Origin: Polytrichum commune
Lineage: Eukaryota > Streptophyta > Polytrichopsida > Polytrichales > Polytrichaceae
Assembly: GCA_950295325.1 (NCBI GenBank)
Contig: OX485804.1
Location: 21,576,001-21,640,000 of the forward strand
DNA: 64,000 bases
Direction of reading: 5' to 3'
In this document: positions 1 through 9,000 of the stretch, piece after piece
How the letters are laid out: every line of letters begins with the position of its first letter
Numbering within the stretch: the first letter of the stretch is position 1
The notes under the pieces: generated by a model
Database searches by the model: none
What the model saw: only the letters and a program-made list of their open reading frames with translations
Told to the model about the DNA's origin: nothing
Made by a program: the position numbers and the translations under genes

Positions 1-2429
1 CATTCGGGGACTGTTTGTTCTTGGACGGTGTTGTTGATATTACCTGCGTTTGTTAGTGTGTAGTATCTGGTGTGTTTGTTGGCTTGGAGTGTTTGGGTGA
101 TGAGATGTACTGCCTTGTTGTGTCGTGCTATTATTAGGCCCTTCAAGTATGGGTGTTCACACATTGATAGTAAGTGTGGCCATGTGTCTCTTTCGTTTTT
201 GCGGCATAATGTACAGTTTGGATTTTGAAATTTGAGAGGCCAAAAAATGTTCTTTCTATGGTTACCCATGTATTGGGCATATCGGAATTTTAGAGTTTGG
301 GTGATTTGGGCGTCTGTTATTTTATTGTTTTTCCAAAAGTGATTGGAGAGTTTGTGGTTTATTTGGTCGTTGGAGAGCCACTTATCTACATATGGGTGTT
401 TATGTTGGGCCATCCTAATTTCTTGTTTTTCGTGTGTTTTTGTGATGAATGTGTGCAAGTTTCGAATTGCCCCATTGCGTGTTGCGGTGGGACAACTTTT
501 TAGCCAATAGGGTGTAGCGTTTGCGATGTGTATATGGGGTGTGGGAGTGGGTTTTTCTTTATTTGTTCCTTCGTGGGCTAGTGTGTCGGCTATTTCATTT
601 CCTTTGATGCCCGTGTGGGCCCGTACTTTATGTATATGTACTAAGTGTGGTGTTAGGTAAATTTGGTGTATTATGGCGGCTATGAGGATTTTGTCCGGGT
701 GGTGGTGTTGTGAGGTTGGGTGTTGTATATGATTACTGAGTAGATATATGCTATTAAGGCTATCTGTAAAGATGTGTGTTTCGATTTGTGTGACTTGAAT
801 GGTTTTGACTGCTATGAGTATAGCATTTAATTATGCTCTGAGTATGTTTTGATATCCTGGTAGTCGTTAGGATATGTGGATATTTGTGTTGGGGCTATAT
901 ACTCCTGAACCTGCGATGTCACCTTCTATTTGACCTTCGGAGTTCTTAGTTGGGGGGATGAATGAGCCATCTGTGTACATGCATTGTTGTGGGTGGAATT
1001 TGGGGGGGGGGGGGGTGTTGGCGGTAGTATTTAGTTGGGAGGTTTGATTGGGGGGTTGTAGGTGGTGGGGGGGGGGGGGGTGTTTTTTATGGGGGCGTTT
1101 TTCCATGTTTTTGAGAATTTAATGTGGTAATTTGGCATTGTGGGTTTGATGGGGAATGTGTCTATGGGTGTGTTGATGGTATGCTCTAGTACTTGTGCGA
1201 GTTCTTGTGGGGTTTTTAGGCTTGGGGTGAGGTTAGCGTGGTTATGTATACATAGTATTGTTGTGAGTGAGGGTTCTACGTATTGGTAATATTGTGGCCA
1301 TTCCGGCGTAGGGTTGTATAGTATGGTGTGCGGAGGGATGGTTGCGAGGGTGTGTATGTCGTCATTTGTGGTAAGTGGGATTTGTTGTGTGGTCCAATCG
1401 TTATGATTATTTATGAGTATAGTGATAGTGTTTGAGTCTTCTTTGGCCGCCATTCTAGCCCAGTAGATGGCTTCGATGGTTGTTTTGTGGTCTGTGGGGT
1501 AGGCTAGACCGATGCCTTTCCATCTAGAGGTTTGTGCGTGTCCTATGGAGCCAAATATTATGTCGCGGTTATGGGGTGAGTGATATTGTGTGAGTTGTGT
1601 GGGGCATGTGAGTGAGAATGAATAGTAGGAGTGCGTGATTTTGAGGGAATCTATTAATGTTTTGATAATTGTTGGATGTATTGTATGGTGCATGTTTTGG
1701 GGTTGTATGTTTTTTGGCTTTCTTTTGGGGAGTATGGTTATGTATCTTTGTATTAGCCAGAGTATTTTAGTTTCAAAGTTTTGGGGTGGGGGTTGGAGGG
1801 CTTTTGTATTTTGTGGGAAGTGGTGGTAGGAAAATTGGTTGCATAGCCATTGTAGCCTTTCTGTAGTGATGGTGGCCATGTAGTTTCCTTTTTGGTCATA
1901 TATGTTGGCTTCGGAGTTTTGTAGTTGGATGGTTGGTTGGTTTACTTGGATATCTTTATTCGGGTTGCATTCTTGTATGGTTAGTTTTAGGTTGGTGATG
2001 TGAAGAGGGGGATGTATGAATTTGTTGTCTTTTGATTGTATGTGATTGAGGTAGTTAGCGTATGTTTGGGTGGCTAAAAGTTCGGCTTGCTTTGTGTGAT
2101 GTTGTGTGATACATAGTATGTTATGTTCTAGAAGTATATTATCTTGGTGTAGTAGTTCTACCTCACTTTTCCATTGTTCTATGATGCCTTGTGGGCTTGC
2201 CATTGACAAAGGTAACTCTTCCTTATTGCGTGTGCACCCCATTTGTCTTTTTTGGCGGAGGTCTTTTATTTTATTATTGTCTGGATTGCTTGTCCTAGGG
2301 GGGGATGTTTACCATGATCTCGTTTTGTGGTGGTGTTTGTTGTATTGGGTTTGTAGAGTTTGTGGGTGGGGTGGGGAATATTGTTGTTGCTTGTTGGAGT
2401 GCCTCTTTGATGGTTTTAGGAATGTGTTT
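1..2429 (-). mobile_element. LINE A, 3' part (RNase H and zinc C-terminus), truncated by window start
   Basis: This is the downstream part of a minus-strand non-LTR retrotransposon. The longest open stretch is complement(1031..2242), about 403 codons of asparagine-, threonine- and proline-rich linker. Further 3' lies an RNase H domain, complement(560..1000): YTDGSF, then TDSLNSIYLL and finally KVRAHTG with GNEIADTLA, which carry the expected acidic residues and His. After that, complement(1..300) holds a C-x2-C zinc motif (CTLC) followed by a conserved ARHNKAV block. Frames shift at poly-G runs near 1003-1016 and 1067-1080, so the copy looks dead. It is homologous to LINE B at 24.4-29.2 kb and continues on the other side of the gypsy element at 12341-13094. 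The 3' end lies outside the window. Confidence 0.85.
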
Positions 2430-2867
2430 TGTCACGTGAGGTGACATCGGGGGCTAAGTCACGTCAATTTAGGAGTAAATGGACTCCATTAGGAGTCCAT
2501 GTGTGTTTGGATGAGTAATGGACTCCATTGGGAGTCCTAGTTAGTTATTCATCCACTCCATGGATGAACTCCACTTAGGATTGGGGTTGTATGGAGAGGA
2601 AGGCCTCTTGACTTGCCATTGTTGTCAAGTCAAGTCTTGTGAGTGTGTTTTGAGAGAGAGAGAGAGAGAGCTTGTTGTTGCTTTCTCATGGCTATGGTGT
2701 AGTAGATTATGAGTAAAGCCTTTGCATTCTTTCTCCACCACTTGCACTCTTGGATTCTCCCTTCGTGGAGTGAGAGATAGCTTGACTCTTGTGTGTGAAT
2801 TTTAGAGTTTCTTAAGCTTTGTAAGGAGACATTTTAGTTTCTTAAGCTTGGAGAGAGAAACCCTCAT
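2430..2867 (+). repeat. Terminal repeat A1 (5' LTR-like segment)
   Basis: This 438-bp segment begins TGTCACGTGAGGTGA and ends GAGAGAAACCCTCAT. It matches A2 (11802-12233) with about six substitutions, mostly transitions, and a (GA)n length difference near 2650-2670. Unlike the 3' side, it is not followed by segment B. It contains a short inverted motif (GGACTCCATTAGGAGTCC) around 2480-2500 and should include the promoter, although no clear TATA box was found. Confidence 0.85.
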
Positions 2868-4125
2868 ACTTGACAACAATGGCTCAAATTTTTCATTTTT
2901 GGTTGTATTTCTGAGCTAGAATGGCCCAGTAATGAGAGCAAATGAGTGATACAAGTGTTTGAAAGCTTAGTTCGTCATTTCTTGCAACCCTCAAGAAGAT
3001 TTTGAGAGAAATCTTCCCATTTTTCTTTTGTTGTCTCTTGTATTTTCTTCAATTGTTGATGGTTGAATCTTGAGATTCCATTTAGTTTCAAGATTCTCAA
3101 GTCACATTTTCTTGCTTGCAAATTGTGAAGCAAAGTTTAATTTAAATACAAACATAAACCACAATCAAAATCCGATTTAGTTTTAATTTTGGTTGAGCTC
3201 CGGACGGATCCGGAGCTCACCGGACCCTCTTGGAGCTCCTGGAGCTCCAATTATGAATCCCGGGCGGCAGATCCCGAGCCGGGGGCGGGCGGGCGGCGGG
3301 CGGGCCCCGCGGCGAGCTGGCAGCGGCCCGGGCTGGGGGGCGGGCGGGCGGCAGCCAGGCCCAGGTGGCGGGCGGCGCCAGCCTGGCCCCCCCCTTCAAG
3401 GTAAGCCCTTAATTAAGTTAATTAAGTTAGTTAATTAATTAAGTTAATTTAAGTTAAGTTAATTAAGTTAGTTAATTAAATTAGGTTAGGTTCATTAGTT
3501 TAAGTTAATTAAGTTAGGTTGAGTTAAATTAAATTAATTAAGTTAATTCATTTAAGTTTATTTTTTATTTTTAGTTTTTTAAATTTATTTTCCTCTTTTC
3601 ATCAAACCAAATATTTTTATTGTTATTTTTTTTTCTTTCACCTTTCGAACTTGCCATTTCATTTCCACAAACTTTGAGGCTCAAATTTGGGGGCATAATA
3701 GCTCCGATTGGAGTGAAATTTGAGCCTATTTTGTGTGAAATTTGCCAAGGAATCCAATGGTGTAATTGGATTGTTGATTGGAATTCAAAATCATTGCTGA
3801 AATTGCTAATTTCAACGCTGATTTTTGTTTTTGGGAGCAAATTAACTCCGATTGGAGTGAAATTTGAGCCTAATTTGTGTGAAATCTTCCTAGGAGTCCA
3901 TTGGTGCACTTAGTTTGATGATTGGAGTCCATAATCACCTTGGAAATGAGCATTTTCAACGCTGATTTTTAATTTTAATTACCAATCTCAAACCTTTGCA
4001 CAATTTTGGAATTCTGGAGGCATATACATTTGGCATTTGGCAAGGGATTGCCATTTAGATAGTCCGCAACAGGTGCAGGTTGCCATTACCTTGTAGATAG
4101 TTGCAGGTAATCAAGTGATTATTTT
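2868..4125 (+). other. Gypsy element 5' leader, non-coding
   Basis: There is no convincing ORF between A1 and the gag start. The leader is a patchwork. It holds a very GC-rich island at about 3190-3400 with repeated GAGCTC and GGGCGGGC motifs, then an AT-rich tract built from TTAATTAAG-like words at 3405-3570. A two-copy tandem repeat of about 144 bp (3686-3829 and 3830-3973) follows, each copy containing CTCCGATTGGAGTGAAATTT. The GC island could fold strongly and might serve packaging, dimerisation or translation, but that is inference. ORFs called inside the GC island in several frames are compositional artefacts. Confidence 0.6.
3686..3973 (+). repeat. Two-copy tandem repeat (about 144 bp) in the gypsy leader
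   Basis: Two diverged direct copies run 3686-3829 and 3830-3973. Both begin TTTGGG(G/A)GCA, contain CTCCGATTGGAGTGAAATTT and end TTTCAACGCTGATTTTT. Confidence 0.75.
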
Positions 4126-5013
4126 ATGGTGCAAACTAGGAGCCGATATTATCGATCTCCATCACTAGATTACTTGGAGGACGTGGACACCACAAATCTT
4201 GAGCCAGAGGTAGATACCAACGAGGCTTTTGAGCCTATTTCGGCGTTGGACACTACTAGTAGGCTTCGGATTTGGAGTGTTGGCACGTTCGACGAAATGG
4301 AGGACGATCACCACGGTTCAGTGCGTGATCGGTTCTCAAGTCGAGCTGGGGGCATTTCCTTGCCCGACTGGAAACTCCGGTTTCGTACCTGGATTAAGGA
4401 GAAGCGTCAAAGGTCTTCCAATTTCAATGATTGGTATGCCTTTGAGCTTCTGCCTCAACATTTGGAGTATGAGGCACTCCAAACTTATGAACGCTGGACA
4501 GAGGGTCATCAGCGACAACTTCGGGAGGTGGAGCAGTATTGGGAGGCTCGGGTTGAGCTCATTTCAGCCCTTAAGGATGGGGCGGTTGCTACCTTAGCTC
4601 CACCCACCTTAAAGGAGGAGGAATCGCCGGCGGAGTCTAAGGACACGGAACTGGCACTTGGGCCAATGGTGGCTAGCAGTAGCACGGCAACCCTTTCACG
4701 GGTGGCACGTGCTACACAAGCAACATTGACGGCTGTTGGTCCACCACCTCTGTTTAATCCCCTTACTGAATTTGTCGCACATTTGGAAGTGGAGTATGGT
4801 GGGTTTCGGCAAGACCAGATGCAGCGCATCCAGGATTTCCGCCGAGAGAAGGATGATACTCCACGGACCATGTATACGCGACTCGCGCGATTTGCTGTGG
4901 AGTCGGGAGGTGTTTTTGCTGAGAGTCAGCTTGTTAAATTTTTTTTGTCTAAGATTGACAAGCGGCTACTTGAGTTGGCATCACCTTGGATTATCCTCGA
5001 TTACGAGGGCTGA
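4126..5013 (+). CDS. Gag (capsid-like) segment of the gypsy polyprotein
   Basis: The start is the ATG at 4126 (MVQTRSRYYRSPS), the first Met after the long leader. The first 200 residues are acidic and low in complexity. From about 4750 there is a retrotransposon gag region (FNPLTEFVAHLEVEYGGF, then RTMYTRLARF and LVKFFLSKID), the helical capsid domain that forms the virus-like particle. The reading stops at TGA 5011-5013 inside the conserved end of the gag domain, and the same frame continues with ATLAQAFAMVERCDRA, a typical gag ending. That makes this stop a likely mutation (CGA to TGA), not the natural end of gag. It is followed in frame by the zinc-knuckle/protease segment. Confidence 0.85.
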   Translation: MVQTRSRYYRSPSLDYLEDVDTTNLEPEVDTNEAFEPISALDTTSRLRIWSVGTFDEMEDDHHGSVRDRFSSRAGGISLPDWKLRFRTWIKEKRQRSSNFNDWYAFELLPQHLEYEALQTYERWTEGHQRQLREVEQYWEARVELISALKDGAVATLAPPTLKEEESPAESKDTELALGPMVASSSTATLSRVARATQATLTAVGPPPLFNPLTEFVAHLEVEYGGFRQDQMQRIQDFRREKDDTPRTMYTRLARFAVESGGVFAESQLVKFFLSKIDKRLLELASPWIILDYEG

Positions 5014-6822
5014 GCTACGCTTGCACAAGCGTTTGCCATGGTTGAGAGATGTGATCGGGCTCTTTGCCAACATGATGCCACGGATATGGTATCTTGGATG
5101 ACAGAGAGTCCGAAACCAAGAAGAATTGTCACAGCTACTAGTAGTTTAGCTGAGACTCAACCCGTCAAGGAGCAAAAGATTTTGCATTGTTGGGGTTGTG
5201 GAGAATCTGGTCATTCGAAGAATGATCCCAATTGTCCGAAGAGGAAGAAGACCCAGCCTTTAGGAAAATTAAAACAAAAGGTAGAACCAGTAAAGGCGGG
5301 GGAAAATTCTAGGAAGAGACAATTTAAATGTAGCCATTGTGGTGGCACTAATCACGATGTGGATCATTGTTTCCAACTTCATCCTGAGATGCGGCCTGCC
5401 AGTTATGTCACTGGTAGATCTCCACGGGAGCAGAGTCTGGAGGCTAAGGTAGCAGAACTTGAACAAAAGCTCAAATCTTCTGCGTCTTTTGCTCAGATTT
5501 CTGAGCCGCATGTGGGTGGTGGCACCTCGGGCTCGGACATGTATATGTTTGGAGCAACTGGAGAGGTGGTGGCGGCGGCTTCTACCCGCTCACAAACATT
5601 GGCAGATGCGGTGGCTTCCACGAGTGGTGGTAGCAACGAGGTGCCACATCCTCGCCATGCTGGACCTGCGGATCAAATTGGTCAAGCACGTTTACCTCTC
5701 TCATTTGGACTGGTAGACACCACTGTTGTTGGGGCTAAAAACCCGGTACTTTTGAGAGATGGGGATTCCATCTCGAGGGATGTTACGCAGGCATTGGCAT
5801 ATAAAATTCTCCATATGCCAATTTTCTCGGGTTCGGAGTTGATGGCTCCGGATTTGAAGCCTGCTGCAATTTTTCATTTAGCTGGGAGAATGTTAGAAGG
5901 TAAGGCGGATTTGCCATCCCTTCAAGTATTCCAAGCTGTTGTTGATGTACCTGTGGCTGAGGAGGTGGAGGACTTAGCCAATTTGCGAGCGGGTCTTGCG
6001 GATGCGGCGATCATTGCTTTTGGTAAGCAAACTGATATTCCTCCAGCATCAATTTCAGCAGTGGATACGTCATTTTCGAATTATGCGTCGGGAGCGGCAT
6101 ATCTTGCAGACATTTCTGCAAGGCCTGCTCGCGAACGGCATAATTTGCAACCTGGAGTTGTACGGCTGATGAACGACAAATCTTTGTTTGTCGTTTCACG
6201 CACGGATATGCCCACTATCCGTGCTACACCACTGAGAGTTATGATGGATTCCGGTGCTCAACCGGTTATGATTGGCAAAGGACTTGTTGATAGTTTTGGA
6301 TTGACGCCAGCAAGCTTGGATCCTTGTCCATTCACTATTGTGACTTCAGTAGGGGGCACTGAACGTGCAACAGGTCATACCAAGGCACCTCTACGTTTGA
6401 TTTTTCATGTGGGGGTAGGGCCTACTTACACTCATTTGTCAATGAAGTGTGTTGTTACTAATGCTACCAACTATGATATACTTGTTGGTCAGCAAGCTCT
6501 TTACCCACTTGGCTTTGGTTTGGATAATTGGACGGAAGAGGCATGGATTAGACCGGGATGGTCCACTGGAGATGGCAGGAAGGTATTTATTCCCGTCACA
6601 TTTGCAGCCACTGCTATGACTATGGTTGCGGAGGCAATGTTTGGTTGCAGCGGTTCAGTTGCAGATTTGCCTTGTGCTCCAGTTTTATTGGAGGAAACAA
6701 TGGACTATACTTGTAATGCGGCAGAACAACAATTTTTACCATCTTTTCAAATTCCTGCTCGACATTTCAAGGATCCACCTCCACCATGGCGAACTCCTAA
6801 GGAGTTATCCGACCATTGTTGA
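5014..6822 (+). CDS. Nucleocapsid zinc knuckles and aspartic protease segment
   Basis: This continues the gag frame. Two zinc knuckles are visible. The first is CWGCGESGHSKNDPNC (5188-5235), with a slightly long last spacer. The second is a canonical C-x2-C-x4-H-x4-C (5329-5370). These bind genomic RNA in the particle. A linker follows, with a short charged helix (LEAKVAELEQKLK) and a Gly/Ser/Ala-rich stretch. The aspartic protease (about 6180-6520) has the catalytic D-S-G in VMMDSGAQPVMIG (Asp at 6247-6249) and a second hydrophobic half around YDILVGQQALYPLGF. The first ATG of the open piece is 5038, but homology shows the true product is continuous from gag. It ends at TGA 6820-6822, in frame with the methyltransferase. 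Confidence 0.85.
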   Translation, partial: ATLAQAFAMVERCDRALCQHDATDMVSWMTESPKPRRIVTATSSLAETQPVKEQKILHCWGCGESGHSKNDPNCPKRKKTQPLGKLKQKVEPVKAGENSRKRQFKCSHCGGTNHDVDHCFQLHPEMRPASYVTGRSPREQSLEAKVAELEQKLKSSASFAQISEPHVGGGTSGSDMYMFGATGEVVAAASTRSQTLADAVASTSGGSNEVPHPRHAGPADQIGQARLPLSFGLVDTTVVGAKNPVLLRDGDSISRDVTQALAYKILHMPIFSGSELMAPDLKPAAIFHLAGRMLEGKADLPSLQVFQAVVDVPVAEEVEDLANLRAGLADAAIIAFGKQTDIPPASISAVDTSFSNYASGAAYLADISARPARERHNLQPGVVRLMNDKSLFVVSRTDMPTIRATPLRVMMDSGAQPVMIGKGLVDSFGLTPASLDPCPFTIVTSVGGTERATGHTKAPLRLIFHVGVGPTYTHLSMKCVVTNATNYDILVGQQALYPLGFGLDNWTEEAWIRPGWSTGDGRKVFIPVTFAATAMTMVAEAMFGCSGSVADLPCAPVLLEETMDYTCNAAEQQFLPSFQIPARHFKDPPPPWRTPKELSDHC

Positions 6823-7854
6823 CACATTGTAGCGGATTTGGAGCTTGGAGAGGCACCTCCAACTTCATCCTCATTTTCTTTTGCTCAACCCATCCGTTGG
6901 CAACCATCACCTGAAGGTATTGTCATTGTGGAGATCTTTGGAGGCATTGGCACAGGTTTGGCGGCAGTGTTGGAAGCTGGAATTACAGTTTGGAGATATA
7001 TTCATGTGGACAATGGGTATGCAGCCAACAGAGCCGTCCGACATCACATCCAACAATTGTTGTTGAGATACCCCGCACAATTGTCAGCCTCTGCCATTCA
7101 TGGATGTTGTGGTCAACTTCCTCAAGATGTCACTATGATTAGTGATGAGGATTTGAGAAGGTTGGGCCACGTGGATTTGATTATTGCAGGATGGCCTTGT
7201 CAAGGCCATTCGCGGGCAGGAACTGGCCAGGGATTGGATGACTCTAGGTCTAGTTTGTTTGCGGATTTGATGCGATTGACGCAATGGTGGTTTACCCACC
7301 AATCAACTCCGCCAGGGTACATTTTCGAAAATGTACCATTATTGGATGATTCCCGGCACAAAGTGGTGAATGATGGTGAGTACATTAACCAAATTATGGG
7401 TACTCCAACATTTCTGGATGCTGCATCTTTGGGATCCTTTGCTCATCGGCCTCGTTGGTTTTGGACCAACTTGGTATCACCTCGGATGCTTTCAGCGGCG
7501 ATTGCCCGCATTTCCCGCCTTATGGATCGCAAGGTGGATGACATTTTAGATGATCATCGTGTTTCCTTGGCAGTTACCAAGGATGACACCTTGCCATTTG
7601 CATTAATTAACAAGGTGGGAATTCCGAGAGGTGTACTACCTACTTTTGTGACATATCCACAGTCTTTTGCATTTCGATCTCGTGGACCTGGCATGGTTTG
7701 GGATTCAAAATCCCAAACTTATGAGGAGCCTACGGCAGATGAGCGGGAACGCGCCATGGGTTTTCTTACAAGTACCACGGCTGCTCACGGGCTTCAGGAA
7801 GGTCAGAGACGTTTCCTATTGGGGCAAGCTATGGATCTTAATAGCATTGTGTGA
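6823..7854 (+). CDS. C5-cytosine DNA methyltransferase domain inside the gypsy polyprotein
   Basis: A nearly full catalytic domain, expected to transfer methyl from S-adenosylmethionine to cytosine C5 in DNA. Visible motifs, in unpermuted order: motif I EIFGGIGTG (6931-6957, cofactor binding); motif IV GWPCQGHSRAG with catalytic Cys at 7198-7200; motif VI ENVP (7327-7338); motif VIII-like SFAHRPRWFWTNL (about 7435-7473); motif X-like LLGQAMDLN (about 7814-7840). The HRPRWFWTNL block and motif order resemble DNMT3-type enzymes, while PCQ resembles DNMT1/CMT. Plant DRM enzymes have rearranged motifs, so this is not a simple DRM copy. It lies between protease and reverse transcriptase, in frame with both, bounded by TGA stops at 6820 and 7852. 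All catalytic motifs look intact. Membership of the family is firm; the subfamily needs a tree. Confidence 0.93.
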   Translation, partial: HIVADLELGEAPPTSSSFSFAQPIRWQPSPEGIVIVEIFGGIGTGLAAVLEAGITVWRYIHVDNGYAANRAVRHHIQQLLLRYPAQLSASAIHGCCGQLPQDVTMISDEDLRRLGHVDLIIAGWPCQGHSRAGTGQGLDDSRSSLFADLMRLTQWWFTHQSTPPGYIFENVPLLDDSRHKVVNDGEYINQIMGTPTFLDAASLGSFAHRPRWFWTNLVSPRMLSAAIARISRLMDRKVDDILDDHRVSLAVTKDDTLPFALINKVGIPRGVLPTFVTYPQSFAFRSRGPGMVWDSKSQTYEEPTADERERAMGFLTSTTAAHGLQEGQRRFLLGQAMDLNSIV

Positions 7855-8337
7855 ATAATTGGAATTTGTCTTGCTGCTCAACAACGTATGGATAACCAAT
7901 TGCTTACTCTGAGGGCAGAGAACAATGGTCAGGGGGCAATGGAGCCGCAATCCAATGATCACATTGAGGTCAATAACACCAAGGGATTATTTCCTTTGAA
8001 ACTTCATGTTGCGGAAGAGCTTCGAGCCCAACGTGTTTTTTCGGTTTTGGCCCAAGAGTTTGGGAAGTTGGAGGCCCATAAAATGTTTCCACTTCTATTT
8101 CTTGGTGATACTTCATATGTGGGTAGCTATTTAGCTACACAGACTGATTGTAGTGGAGAGGATACGCATTTGGATTCAAGTACAGATGATGGGGGCAAAG
8201 GTGTTGCCCTCTCTACGGACTAGCAATCACAGGCTGTGCTGGCACCAAATGGCAATCCTTCTATGAAGAAGGAAACCACGGAGTTTGACGATTGGCCAAT
8301 TGAAGTGGGGCCAAAACTTACTGGTGTCGAAGCATGA
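7855..8337 (+). CDS. Linker between methyltransferase and reverse transcriptase, function unknown
   Basis: The same frame continues past TGA 7852 (IIGICLAAQQRMDNQL) and stays open from 7888 to TAG 8221, then to TGA 8335. The peptide is polar, with FPLKLHVAEELRAQRVFSVL as a probable helix and an acidic Ser/Asp/Gly-rich end. I recognise no domain. The first residues may complete the last helix of the methyltransferase. The segment just before the reverse transcriptase (EFDDWPIEVGPKLTGVEA) resembles the usual gypsy protease-RT spacer in position. Stops at 8221 and 8335 are close together, so this is the most broken part of the frame. Confidence 0.6.
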
Positions 8338-9000
8338 AAGGTACGGGCATTTATTCGCTCTTACCGTAATTGTTTTGCCTTTAGTCTTCATGATCTTGAA
8401 GGATATAAAGGTAAACCTATTCGTATTCAACTCGAGGACGACCATCCTATTTTCAGACGGCCGTACAGGCTTAGTACATCTGAAAGGTTGGGTGTTCAAA
8501 CTCGATGTCAAGAATTATTGGCAGCGGAATTGATTGAACTCTCCAATGGAGAGTATGCTTGTGCCATGGTTATGCCTTCAAAGAAAGATATCTTTGGCAA
8601 CTGGACGAAAAAACGGATGTGTGGTGATTATCGTCCAGTCAACCGCAAGACCAAGTCGGATCGATATCCAATGCCGATGCCCGAGGAGTTGTTTGATGCA
8701 CTGGGATTTGCTAGAATCTTCAGCGCTCTGGATTTGAGGTCTGGTTATTATCAATTACCTTTGTTTTTGGGTGATCGGGTGAAGACCGCATTTTGGGGAA
8801 TTGATAAAGATGGCAAGGATCAACTTTATCATTGGAAATTTTTGCCATTTGGTCTTAAGAATGCACCAGCTGAATTTCAGCGGGTGATGGACCAATTATT
8901 GGCTGGTTTACCGTTTGCTAGATGTTACATTGATGATGTTATCATCTTTAGTAATAGTTCACATGATCATGTGAGACATTTGCAAGCGGTATTTGAATGA
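8338..9000 (+). CDS. Reverse transcriptase, N-terminal part
   Basis: After TGA 8335 the frame gives FAFSLHDLEGYKG, then PIFRRPYRLS and the palm motifs: MCGDYRPVNRKT, then FSALDLRSGYYQLPL and FLPFGLKNAPAEFQRVMD. The catalytic YIDDVIIF box starts at 8926 (Asp codons 8932-8937). This is standard Ty3/gypsy reverse transcriptase, copying element RNA to DNA in the particle. A reading that starts only at an internal Met (8488) would omit the fingers, so the product must be part of the polyprotein. TGA at 8998-9000 falls inside the domain, where gypsy elements have FERLxxxGLRL, pointing to CGA (Arg) mutated to TGA. Confidence 0.9.
   Translation, partial: KVRAFIRSYRNCFAFSLHDLEGYKGKPIRIQLEDDHPIFRRPYRLSTSERLGVQTRCQELLAAELIELSNGEYACAMVMPSKKDIFGNWTKKRMCGDYRPVNRKTKSDRYPMPMPEELFDALGFARIFSALDLRSGYYQLPLFLGDRVKTAFWGIDKDGKDQLYHWKFLPFGLKNAPAEFQRVMDQLLAGLPFARCYIDDVIIFSNSSHDHVRHLQAVFE

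Noticed and set aside
1003-1080. Poly-G runs as G-quadruplex regulatory elements
   Set aside because: Similar poly-G/C runs occur throughout LINE and intergenic DNA in this window and look like homopolymer expansion, not positioned signals.
1031-2242. 403-codon minus-strand ORF as a host gene
   Set aside because: It has the composition and conserved blocks of the LINE linker shared with other LINE copies in the window.
3189-3438. Overlapping Gly/Pro/Arg/Ala-rich ORFs in three frames
   Set aside because: They come from the GC island in the untranslated leader; open on both strands only because of composition.
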